Origin: an uncultured Flavobacteriaceae bacterium | GTDB taxonomy: Bacteria > Bacteroidota > Bacteroidia > Flavobacteriales > Flavobacteriaceae | Direction of reading: 5' to 3' | Length of the DNA stretch: 64,000 nt | Assembly (NCBI GenBank): GCA_947494715.1 | Contig: CANLWG010000015.1 | Coordinates: forward strand, 1 to 64,000 | Notes under the pieces: model-generated | The model's input: only the letters and a program-made list of their open reading frames with translations | The model's database searches: none | Told to the model about the DNA's origin: nothing | Shown here: one piece after another, positions 8,929 through 16,377 of the stretch | Layout of the letters: each line of letters opens with the position of its first letter | Position numbering within the stretch: position 1 is the first letter of the stretch | Program-made: the position numbers and the translations under genes

Positions 8929-9756
8929 TTATATCATCAAGTCGCATAAATCGGAAAGCGCTTCAATAATCTCCGGATCATCGGTTAAAGGTTCTACTAC
9001 TGCCACTCGAACGGACAATCGTTTTGGCAAACCGGAATGTATCAATTTAGCCGCATCCACCAATAATCGAGTAGAAACGGTTTCCGTTAATCCGAGCTCG
9101 GTAAGGTTCCTTATCTTGTTGGCAATATTGACCAATTTCTTTGCGGTACTTTCGTCTATTCCTGTTTCGGTCGTTACGATTACCACCTCATCCTTTGGCT
9201 TTGGATAATTGAAGGACAAGGCGATAAATCGCTGCCTTGTTGAAGGCTTTAATTCCTTAAATCCTTTTTGATAGCCGGGATTAAAAGAAGCCACCAGCAT
9301 AAAATCCAGATGCGCCTTAATGGTCTCTCCCAATTTATCAATATACAGTTCCTTACGATGATCGGTCAGGGAATGAATGGCAACAATGACATCAGGGCGT
9401 GCTTCCGCTATTTCATCTAAATAAACAATAGCTCCTTGCCTTACAGCCTGGGTCAAAGGTCCATCTATCCAAACGGTTTCTGCCCCTTTAATTATAAAGC
9501 GACCGATCAGGTCGGTCGAAGAGGTCTCTTCATGACATGCAATGGTAATCAATCTTTTATCCAACTTATGGGCCATAAAGTCCACAAATCTTGTTTTTCC
9601 GGCACCGGTAGGGCCTTTTAAAAGTATAGGTATTTTATTCTTATAGGCGTGCTCAAAAACCTCGATCTCTTTTGAAATAGGTTTGTAAAAAGGAATGCTT
9701 CCATTCATTGGCGTGTCATTCAATATCTTGGTCAATTTATGTTCCACAACACTCAT
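8929..9756 (-). CDS. norQ: MoxR-family AAA+ ATPase NorQ
   Basis: 275 aa, of the CbbQ/NirQ/NorQ class of AAA+ chaperones. Walker A LLKGPTGAGKTRFVDF (about residues 42-57), Walker B AIVYLDEIAEA (about 109-119), the sensor stretch VASFNPGY, and the arginine-rich STRQRFIALSF are present. It remodels nitric oxide reductase together with NorD, probably helping insert the non-haem iron. It lies downstream of norB behind a hairpin (9779-9835), so it depends on read-through or its own weak promoter. Confidence 0.92.
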   Translation of the reverse strand: MSVVEHKLTKILNDTPMNGSIPFYKPISKEIEVFEHAYKNKIPILLKGPTGAGKTRFVDFMAHKLDKRLITIACHEETSSTDLIGRFIIKGAETVWIDGPLTQAVRQGAIVYLDEIAEARPDVIVAIHSLTDHRKELYIDKLGETIKAHLDFMLVASFNPGYQKGFKELKPSTRQRFIALSFNYPKPKDEVVIVTTETGIDESTAKKLVNIANKIRNLTELGLTETVSTRLLVDAAKLIHSGLPKRLSVRVAVVEPLTDDPEIIEALSDLCDLMI

Positions 9757-9778
9757 TTTTTAATTTTTTAACCGAAAA

Positions 9779-9835
9779 AGGCCCGAAAGGACTTGAGTTA
9801 GTCATTGTTTGTTTTTAGTATGTCTTTTCGGGCCT
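9779..9835 (-). terminator. Hairpin between norB and norQ
   Basis: AGGCCCGAAAGGAC at 9779-9792 pairs with GTCTTTTCGGGCCT at 9822-9835 (one mismatch) around a ~29-nt loop. On the minus strand this follows norB and precedes norQ. It probably lowers downstream expression, giving more NorCB than NorQD. Confidence 0.6.
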
Positions 9836-9846
9836 CACATCATTTT

Positions 9847-11193
9847 TTATTGCGATACCTCAACCATTTCCAAAGCCTCGTCATTAGGACGACCGTGTTT
9901 TACGAAATCGATAATATACAGGATTATCCCTGCCGTGAATAAGGATGCACAAATAATCAAAACCACAAAATGGATGCTGATTTCATTTTGTACTACCATG
10001 AAGTCCATTTTAAGTTTACGCTCCAAGTAGACTTGTGCTACCCCGGCGACCCCAAAGGCTACGGTCATACCCACCATACCAATGTTAGCTGTCCAAAAAG
10101 CGGCACGCCCCCGGGCACCATCATACAATTTTCTTCCGGTCATATTGGGCAACGAATAACTAATAATCGCAAGTACGATCATACCGTAAGCACCCCAAAA
10201 AGCCAAGTGACCGTGCATTGCAGTGACCAAAGTTCCGTGGGTATACAAATTTGTCTGGGGCAAGGTATGTGCAAAACCTAATAATCCAGCCCCAACGAAC
10301 GAAACGATAGCGGAACCCAAGGTCCAGAACAATGCTATTTTATTTGGATGTTTCTTTTCGCCTTTGCGGTACATATTTACTGCAAAAAGGGCCATTGCCA
10401 AGAATGCCAAGGGTTCCATAGCGGAAAATATTCCACCCACGATCAACCAAATTTTATTGACACCGATGTAATAATAATGATGACCAGTACCTAAAACACC
10501 TGAGAGGAAGGTAAGCCCCACGATAACATACAGCCACTTTTCAATTACCTCGCGATCCACACCGGTTAGTTTAATCAACAGGAAGGATAGAATACCACCC
10601 ATAATCAACTCCCATACACCCTCTACCCAAAGGTGAACGACCCACCAGCGAAAGAAGGAATCCATTACCTGGCTATCAAACGGCAACATACCTGGAAGAT
10701 ATAGCAATGCCGCAAACAACAATCCCATTGAAAGCACCAGCGCGGTAGTCGTTTTTCGTTTTCCTTTGAAAAGTGTTACCAAAATCAATCCCAGAAATAG
10801 TAAGACGTTCACAACTACTAAAAAATCAAGCTGTCTAGGGATTTCCAAAAATTTTCGGCCTTCCCACCAATTAAAGTGATACCCGATAATCGCCGCAACA
10901 CCCACCAATGCCAGGGAAATTAATTGTACATAAGCCAGTTTTACGCTGACCAGTTCTCGTTGGGCCTCTTCAGGAATAATATAATAGGCGGCCCCCATAA
11001 AACCGGACAATAGCCATACCACTAGCAGATTGGTATGTACTGCCCTAGCAGTATTGAAGGGGATAAAATCGTGCAGGCCATCCATTCCTATACGGGCAAA
11101 GCCCATAATAAAACCATACGTAAGCTGAAGAACTAATAGTAGCATGGAGAAGGCAAAAAACCAATAGGCTACTTTTTGTGATTTATATTTCAT
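9847..11193 (-). CDS. norB: Nitric oxide reductase subunit B (cNor type)
   Basis: 448-aa integral membrane protein with about 12 helices, a member of the haem-copper oxidase superfamily. It reduces 2 NO to N2O. Hallmarks are the stretch WWVVHLWVEGVWELIMGG, with the FeB-region His and Glu, then GTGHHYYYIGVNKIWLIVGG with the paired His. HTNLLVVWLLSGFMGAAYY and MHGHLAFWGAYGM carry further haem ligands. There is no N-terminal quinol-oxidising extension, so it is the cytochrome-c-dependent form, consistent with norC 29 nt upstream. Confidence 0.96.
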   Translation of the reverse strand: MKYKSQKVAYWFFAFSMLLLVLQLTYGFIMGFARIGMDGLHDFIPFNTARAVHTNLLVVWLLSGFMGAAYYIIPEEAQRELVSVKLAYVQLISLALVGVAAIIGYHFNWWEGRKFLEIPRQLDFLVVVNVLLFLGLILVTLFKGKRKTTTALVLSMGLLFAALLYLPGMLPFDSQVMDSFFRWWVVHLWVEGVWELIMGGILSFLLIKLTGVDREVIEKWLYVIVGLTFLSGVLGTGHHYYYIGVNKIWLIVGGIFSAMEPLAFLAMALFAVNMYRKGEKKHPNKIALFWTLGSAIVSFVGAGLLGFAHTLPQTNLYTHGTLVTAMHGHLAFWGAYGMIVLAIISYSLPNMTGRKLYDGARGRAAFWTANIGMVGMTVAFGVAGVAQVYLERKLKMDFMVVQNEISIHFVVLIICASLFTAGIILYIIDFVKHGRPNDEALEMVEVSQ

Positions 11194-11222
11194 AATAGTG
11201 ATTTATTGTTTGGGTTGATTAA

Positions 11223-11678
11223 TTATTCTTCCTCAGTGGCCAGAGGGTCTTCCCCTTTTGCCAAAGGGGATACAACACGGTCAAAACCGTTGAGGTCTAT
11301 ATCGTCGATCCAATCAAAAAAGGCAATCAGGTCAGCAGCTTCTTCTTCAGAAAATCCGTAAGCCACCATTTTTCGGCCGTTTGGTTCCCAAGGAATTGGG
11401 CTCATAAGAACCGCTTTTACATATCCCGGACCTCTACGATCTAAAACTTTGGTCAATTCAGGTGCATAATACCCCCCTTCTCCCAAAATAGTATGGCAAC
11501 CCATACAGTTATTGGCTTCCCATATTTTCTTTCCCCGTACTACTTGTTCGGTAATGTTCCCATAATTTGATTGATCTTGTCCTTTGCTAAAAGAATAAAT
11601 GGTCAATCCTATAAATATTAGGAATGTGACCATTGTTCCTCCAAGAAAGAAAGCACGTGCTTGTTTTTTTGATAGCAT
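11223..11678 (-). CDS. norC: Nitric oxide reductase subunit C (membrane cytochrome c)
   Basis: 151 aa with one N-terminal membrane anchor (about residues 9-28) and a periplasmic mono-haem domain. The haem site is ANNCMGCHTILGEGGYYAPEL near residue 57. It passes electrons from periplasmic carriers to NorB. It is the first gene of the norCB unit. The ATG at 11678 lies ~80 nt downstream of an FNR-like dyad. Confidence 0.95.
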   Translation of the reverse strand: MLSKKQARAFFLGGTMVTFLIFIGLTIYSFSKGQDQSNYGNITEQVVRGKKIWEANNCMGCHTILGEGGYYAPELTKVLDRRGPGYVKAVLMSPIPWEPNGRKMVAYGFSEEEAADLIAFFDWIDDIDLNGFDRVVSPLAKGEDPLATEEE

Positions 11679-11727
11679 ATTGGTTGGAGTTTTAATTAAT
11701 ATTTTAAGACCTTTTTATCTTTAATGC

Positions 11728-11771
11728 TAAAAATACATCTACCCTAACGGCCAGAACATGATTTTTGTCAT
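11728..11771 (-). promoter_or_regulatory. FNR-like dyad plus -7 element driving norCB
   Basis: On the minus strand ATGACAAAAATCAT (11771-11758) is followed after exactly 22 nt by TATTTTTA (11735-11728), one base off TAnnTTTG. Control of nor genes by FNR/DNR-family activators is well known in Proteobacteria. The same arrangement here supports an equivalent role. Confidence 0.75.
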
Positions 11772-11799
11772 GAATTGAAAAAAAAGATTTTAACCGGTA

Positions 11800-12582
11800 T
11801 TAAAAATCCTTTCGTTTTGATTTTATGGCCAATCGCCAAATGGGAAGTATTGTCCAAAACAATAGTACAACAAGGGAAATCAAAAGGCCAAAGTCAGTAC
11901 CAAAGAACTTCTTAAAAACCGCTCCGGTATAGCCCAAAAGTGCAGAGATATCCAATTTCAAAAGGATAAGCGTTCTTGAAAGGTCAATAGGGTTGCACAT
12001 TGTGGCCGCCAAGGAGAACTTGTCCAACGGATATTCTTCAAAAACAATAAGAGATAGCAAAAAGAGTCCGTCGTAAATGACCGCCAAAAACAACCAAAGT
12101 AATACCGCATACCCGAAACCTTTTATCCTGTTTTCGTTGGAGAGTGCAATATTGAACGCCAATGCCGTAAAGATAAATGTCAAAAAGGCTCCAGTAACCA
12201 ATAAAAGTGTAAAGTTGAAAATGGCATCACTTTTAAAAAGCCCGTAAAGGACGAACGGAACCCCAAGGCCTAAGAACAAGCTCAGCGTCAAGGAACCGGC
12301 GACCCCAAAATATTGTCCCAAAAAGATAGTGGAACGGCGCAATGGCTGTGCCAATAACAGTTCGGTGAACTCCTTTGAATTGTAAAAATACATTACCCCA
12401 AAAATAGTCCCTATCAAGGGCACCAACACGATGATAACATTCATTAAGGTGATGACCGCTTTGGAAAGATCATTGTTTAGGAAAAGCAACACGAAGCCCA
12501 AAGCCAGGTAAAAGAGAAAATATACATAACTCCAACGGCTCCGCATCAAATCATAAAAACTGTACTTTAGGATTTTAAGCAT
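11800..12582 (-). CDS. nosY: ABC transporter permease of the nos cluster
   Basis: 260-aa membrane protein with about six helices (for example YVYFLFYLALGFVLLFL and VIIVLVPLIGTIFGVMYFY) and the ABC-2 loop FTELLLAQPLRRSTIFLGQY. With NosF and NosD it forms the transporter that supplies sulfur for the CuZ centre of nitrous oxide reductase. Its start overlaps nosF by 8 nt. It is the last gene of the nos operon and ends about 30 nt from the norC promoter. Confidence 0.92.
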   Translation of the reverse strand: MLKILKYSFYDLMRSRWSYVYFLFYLALGFVLLFLNNDLSKAVITLMNVIIVLVPLIGTIFGVMYFYNSKEFTELLLAQPLRRSTIFLGQYFGVAGSLTLSLFLGLGVPFVLYGLFKSDAIFNFTLLLVTGAFLTFIFTALAFNIALSNENRIKGFGYAVLLWLFLAVIYDGLFLLSLIVFEEYPLDKFSLAATMCNPIDLSRTLILLKLDISALLGYTGAVFKKFFGTDFGLLISLVVLLFWTILPIWRLAIKSKRKDF

Positions 12583-13285
12583 CTGTGGTTTGCATTGCTA
12601 TGGCCGCTATGGCATGTTCAACATCGACTTGATCGGTCTTTTGTTTCAATTCTTCAATACTTCCCTTAAAATAGACCTTGCCTTCCAGTAGGTAAACAAT
12701 CTCATCCGCAACTTCCTCTACAAATTGCATAATGTGCGAGGTTATCAATAGGGTTTTTCCTTTTTCTTTTTCTTCCTGTATCAATTTCTTTAACCGAATC
12801 AAGGATCCCGGATCCAAGCCCGTGGTGGGTTCGTCCAAAATCATCAAAGGGCTGTTGAACATAAAAGTAAGTACGATGTTGACCTTTTGCTTAGTACCCC
12901 CGGAAAGTGTACCTAACTTCTTGTCCAAAAAAGGTTCCAGCCCAAACAAAGTAATCAGCTTATTTTCCTCACTGGGCTTTTGCCTTAGGTCCTTTATCAT
13001 TCGTATCAATTCCCCTACCCTAATGTTACTTGGAAAATTCGCTATCTGTGGCAAATAATCTATTTCCTTGCGATATCTCCACCCATTTTTGATATTGGTA
13101 TCGAGTACATTTATAGTTCCGGTATTTGGGATTACCATACCCAAAATACTTTTGATAAGTGTAGTTTTCCCTGATCCATTAGGCCCCAAAATTGCATAAA
13201 TGCCACCACTCTTAATGGTCAATTCCACCCCGGAGAGTACTTGGTTCTTTCCAAATCGTTTATGTAGATTGTCTATCTGTATCAT
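12575..13285 (-). CDS. nosF: ABC transporter ATP-binding protein of the nos cluster
   Basis: 236 aa. Walker A AILGPNGSGKTTLIKS is near residue 33, signature LSGGTKQKVNIVL near 123, Walker B MILDEPTTGLDPGS near 145, and the switch His ITSHIMQFVEEVAD near 178. It powers NosY/NosD during CuZ assembly. The ATGA overlap with nosD (13282-13285) and the 8-nt overlap with nosY indicate tight translational coupling. Confidence 0.94.
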   Translation of the reverse strand: MIQIDNLHKRFGKNQVLSGVELTIKSGGIYAILGPNGSGKTTLIKSILGMVIPNTGTINVLDTNIKNGWRYRKEIDYLPQIANFPSNIRVGELIRMIKDLRQKPSEENKLITLFGLEPFLDKKLGTLSGGTKQKVNIVLTFMFNSPLMILDEPTTGLDPGSLIRLKKLIQEEKEKGKTLLITSHIMQFVEEVADEIVYLLEGKVYFKGSIEELKQKTDQVDVEHAIAAIAMQTTDA

Positions 13286-14532
13286 TTCACTTTTCGCATC
13301 AAAGGATTGGAATCCATTAAATTATCCGGTGTAAAAACCGGTGAAACCTTTTCTGAAAAATCAATGATGTCCATAAAAAGACTTCGTAATAATACAATGG
13401 TTTCCGGTGTTCTATTCACAATATACGAGAATAGTTTCACTGGCCTGTACGGTACATCACCAATACCATTCTTATCCAAATCGTAACCTGTATAACTACT
13501 CCAATAATTCTGTTCGAATACATTATCGTTCACCTTGCTATTGTAGGAAATATCAAAGGAATTATATAAAAAATTATTGTTTTTGAAGGTATTGGTATAG
13601 CAAGCTCCCCTTACTTTTACGGCCCATCCATTATTGATAAAATCATTACCCTTATAGTTGATCCGATTGGAACCTTCTATATTGATACCGATAGTATTTT
13701 CCTCAAAAGTGTTCCCAATAATTTCGGCATCATTAATTTCCTTTAGGAGCATTCCAAAGGAAGCCGTACCCCAGTTTTTTCGAAACGTGTTGTTCTGCAT
13801 CCTGATATTTTTGGAAAACATCACGGCCACTCCCGCTCCGTTGTTCTCAAATGTGTTGTTGGTGTAGATATCATCATTGGAGAACATAAAATGTAGCCCA
13901 TATCGTATGTTATCGGAACTTCTATTGTTGTTGATCGTAACATTGTCGGAAAACTCTAGATAAATACCATCACGGGTGCCTTGTACAATATTCCGGTCTA
14001 CCTGAACATGGTGTGAGTACCATAATTGGATGCCATTTCCCGAGTTGTATTCATCCACGGCATCGCCAATAATCTTGTTGTGGTACACCTTACCTTTATT
14101 CGATTTCTCCAAATAAATGCCAAAGAAAAGCTTTTCAAGCACCAAATGCTGTATCAGGAAATTTTCGCTCTTTACTACTCGAACAGCGGCATAATCCGTG
14201 GTGTAGCTGGTTCCAACGTTGATAATAAAAAGACCATCCACGGTCACATTGTCCGAAACAATGGTAATAATCTCACCCTTTTCCTCGCCATCGATTACAG
14301 GATAGTCCTCTCCGAGAAGGGTCAAGGGTTTATCTATAACGATATTGTATTCTTTGTAGGTTCCTTTTTTGATCAAAAGGGTGTCGTATTCCACAGCCAT
14401 GGCTATTCCCTGCTTAATAGAAGATACTTTGCATGTAGAACAGATGGTAATGGTCCTACCCATCAAAAATTGACTACCCCCAATCAAGATGAGAAAAACT
14501 AATAACTTGCTATGTGATAATATCTGGTTCAT
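13282..14532 (-). CDS. nosD: NosD, periplasmic beta-helix protein for CuZ maturation
   Basis: 416 aa with a signal peptide (LLVFLILIGGSQFLMG) and a right-handed beta-helix of CASH type, seen as repeated NxxxxN strands such as VTINNNRSSDNIRYGLHFMF and IRMQNNTFRKNWGTASFGM. It binds NosFY at the periplasmic face and hands copper and sulfur on to NosZ. The tail ends in MDSNPLMRKVK. It overlaps the upstream CopD-like gene and downstream nosF by 4 nt each. Confidence 0.93.
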   Translation of the reverse strand: MNQILSHSKLLVFLILIGGSQFLMGRTITICSTCKVSSIKQGIAMAVEYDTLLIKKGTYKEYNIVIDKPLTLLGEDYPVIDGEEKGEIITIVSDNVTVDGLFIINVGTSYTTDYAAVRVVKSENFLIQHLVLEKLFFGIYLEKSNKGKVYHNKIIGDAVDEYNSGNGIQLWYSHHVQVDRNIVQGTRDGIYLEFSDNVTINNNRSSDNIRYGLHFMFSNDDIYTNNTFENNGAGVAVMFSKNIRMQNNTFRKNWGTASFGMLLKEINDAEIIGNTFEENTIGINIEGSNRINYKGNDFINNGWAVKVRGACYTNTFKNNNFLYNSFDISYNSKVNDNVFEQNYWSSYTGYDLDKNGIGDVPYRPVKLFSYIVNRTPETIVLLRSLFMDIIDFSEKVSPVFTPDNLMDSNPLMRKVK

Positions 14533-14963
14533 AAAAGTCCCCCACTTCTTGCACTAAATCCCGTAAAAACAAAAAGAACGGCAATTATGGTTACTGCTAC
14601 GATATGTATTGCCAATAGTTTTAAACGCCTTTTGGGAATCAAAAAAAACCGGGCGTGTATTGCCAGAGCCAATGTAAATATCAAAAGAATAAATTTAAAC
14701 ACCAGATGTCTTGTATAATGGTCGGCCATATCCATCTTAAAGAAATCCGGGGCATAATGGACGGTCATATAAACACCGGTAACGACCAAAATGAGCAGGG
14801 CCGGCATTCCAATGGGTTCATACTTGGACTCGAAATTTTCGATAATCCCAAAGTTTCTTTGTTTTAAGGCTTTTGGCAAAAACCCCAGAGTTAGCACCAA
14901 ATGACCTCCTGTCCATATCGTTGCTGCAACAATATGGATGAAAATAACGATTTTAAGGAACAT
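14529..14963 (-). CDS. CopD-like small membrane protein
   Basis: 144 aa with four predicted helices. The start MFLKIVIFIHIVAATIWTGGHLVLTLGF has the IHxxAAxxWxGG motif of CopD-type copper-resistance membrane proteins. HARFFLIPKRR lies near the third helix and FTGFSARSGG at the end. The family is linked to copper handling across the inner membrane, which suits its place in a nos operon. It overlaps nosD by 4 nt and sits 1 nt after the cupin gene. The exact role is inferred. Confidence 0.75.
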   Translation of the reverse strand: MFLKIVIFIHIVAATIWTGGHLVLTLGFLPKALKQRNFGIIENFESKYEPIGMPALLILVVTGVYMTVHYAPDFFKMDMADHYTRHLVFKFILLIFTLALAIHARFFLIPKRRLKLLAIHIVAVTIIAVLFVFTGFSARSGGLL

Positions 14964-14964
14964 C

Positions 14965-15258
14965 TTAGCGGATTATCAGAAATTTGGAATTTTCGTTTGC
15001 CTTTACACAATGTGGAGTTTCTCGGGGAAAGGAAAAATACTCCTGTTTCGTTAAGTGAAAGTTATTCTGGTCGATGTGAAAATGAATATCCCCTTCCAAA
15101 ACTACCAATAGCGCGTCCGTAGGAGATGTGTGCTCCGGAAAAATTGCACCACTTTCAAGACTAATACTCAATATCTCCGCCGCACCGTTCTTGGAAAGCT
15201 TTTGTATTTGCAGTTTATCGTAAGGTTGAGTTTTGATTTCTTCTCTAATTTCGTACAT
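14965..15258 (-). CDS. Small cupin-domain protein
   Basis: 97 aa, a single cupin barrel with no signal peptide. Motif 1 is partly kept (SGAIFPEHTSPTDALLVVLEGDI) and motif 2 reads FSFPRETPHCVKANENS. One His in each motif could bind a metal. It lies between nosL (3 nt gap) and the CopD-like gene (1 nt gap), so it is made with the nos proteins. A sensory or copper-chaperone role is possible, but nothing in the sequence proves it. Confidence 0.75.
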   Translation of the reverse strand: MYEIREEIKTQPYDKLQIQKLSKNGAAEILSISLESGAIFPEHTSPTDALLVVLEGDIHFHIDQNNFHLTKQEYFSFPRETPHCVKANENSKFLIIR

Positions 15259-15261
15259 CTT

Positions 15262-15696
15262 TTATGGCTTAAAACGGTTCAACAATTCATCCCAAGAATA
15301 CAAATCACCACCGTTGCCCTCCTTGGCATTTTTTGCATCGGCATCGTTACCAAAAGCTGTTAGGAACTCTCCCATTGGGCTGGGTATGCCCTGACTAATT
15401 AGATAGGTGGCCTTCTTGGCATCGATCAATTCACCCGGTTCGGAATAATCATTTACAAGAAACAGGGCCACCGTACCTTTATCTATCTCCTTTAGGTGGT
15501 TCATCATACATTCCACCGCATCAAACTTAAAGGTCTTCCCCTTCCTTGTAACCATCTGTGCGGCGTGTTGCCGATCAACAATGGTCATACTGCAAAAATG
15601 ACATCCGTCCGAACCGTATTCAATGGGTTGGGGCTTTACATTACAGGCGACCAACCATAATGCCAAAAAACCAAAAAGAAGACCGCGTGATTGCAT
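15262..15696 (-). CDS. nosL: NosL copper chaperone lipoprotein
   Basis: About 144 aa from ATG 15696. The ORF track extends 26 codons further into the upstream gene, but the signal peptide MQSRGLLFGFLALWLVAC with a lipobox Cys begins here. The mature part carries the NosL copper motif GCHFCSMTIVDRQHAAQ and FKFDAVECMMNHL. NosL delivers Cu(I) to apo-NosZ in the periplasm. The gap to the upstream membrane protein gene is 2 nt. Confidence 0.93.
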   Translation of the reverse strand: MQSRGLLFGFLALWLVACNVKPQPIEYGSDGCHFCSMTIVDRQHAAQMVTRKGKTFKFDAVECMMNHLKEIDKGTVALFLVNDYSEPGELIDAKKATYLISQGIPSPMGEFLTAFGNDADAKNAKEGNGGDLYSWDELLNRFKP

Positions 15697-15698
15697 AA

Positions 15699-16292
15699 CT
15701 ATGCTTTTAAGGTTTTCTCCTTCTTCCCAAAAAAATAGGCAACCAGTCCCAAGGCGATTCCTCCACCCAAACAATAGGCTCCCAATTGGGGATAGGAATG
15801 TGCCGTAAAGTTCAAAATATCCTTGGAACCAAAGAATGGCGGCTGGAATCCCATTACGGAACCATCCGGATTGGTAAACTTCATAATGGCCTTGGGGTCT
15901 AGGTCATGGCCATAATCATGCTCCCAGATATAAAAATCAATTAAGCCTGCAGTACTTACCATGACCATCATAATGAACCAATACAGAAACCATTTATGGT
16001 TTGCTTTCAATGCAATGATCAAACCGATGACCGTAGTAATGATTATACCTATTGGGAATATCTTAAACTCCGGAATGGCATCTGGTATGTACTTCATCCC
16101 TACGTAATGGTTCATCAAATTTATATTCTTTATATCATGCGGATTGGCATCGGCAAAATCGTTTATGTAGATATACATCCCCAAAGGAGTTGGATATTGC
16201 GGTGCCTCCAAGGTAATTTTCCAAAGTGGAAATACAAAAAGTAACAAAGGCAATAGGGCGGCCAAAACCATTACAATCCGTGATTTTTTCAT
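15699..16292 (-). CDS. Nos-cluster membrane protein of unknown function
   Basis: 197 aa with about four membrane helices: residues ~7-25, ~80-97, ~103-120 and ~170-190. A periplasmic loop is rich in His and Asp (YIWEHDYGHDLDPKA) and another reads NFTAHSYPQLGAYCLGGG. It sits between nosZ and nosL, which suggests an accessory role in N2O respiration such as electron or copper delivery. I do not recognise a named family. A strong palindromic hairpin separates it from nosZ. Confidence 0.75.
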   Translation of the reverse strand: MKKSRIVMVLAALLPLLLFVFPLWKITLEAPQYPTPLGMYIYINDFADANPHDIKNINLMNHYVGMKYIPDAIPEFKIFPIGIIITTVIGLIIALKANHKWFLYWFIMMVMVSTAGLIDFYIWEHDYGHDLDPKAIMKFTNPDGSVMGFQPPFFGSKDILNFTAHSYPQLGAYCLGGGIALGLVAYFFGKKEKTLKA

Positions 16293-16321
16293 TTCTACAA
16301 TACTTTACTCGGTTAAAAAGC

Positions 16322-16343
16322 GGGCCGGCCATATGGCCGGCCC
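16322..16343 (-). repeat. 22-bp perfect GC-rich palindrome after nosZ
   Basis: GGGCCGGCCAT followed directly by its reverse complement, with no loop sequence, lies 34 nt after the nosZ stop and 29 nt before the next start. As RNA it folds into a very stable hairpin without a good U-tract. It may protect the nosZ 3' end or partly attenuate the downstream accessory genes. Confidence 0.6.
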
Positions 16344-16377
16344 TGCCTAAGTTTGAAAAATTAATCTTTAAGGGTAA

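Noticed and set aside
9736-9846. FNR-like site upstream of norQ
   Set aside because: Only a half site (AATGAC with a poor partner) is present, with no TAnnTTTG at 22 nt; norQ probably relies on read-through past the hairpin.
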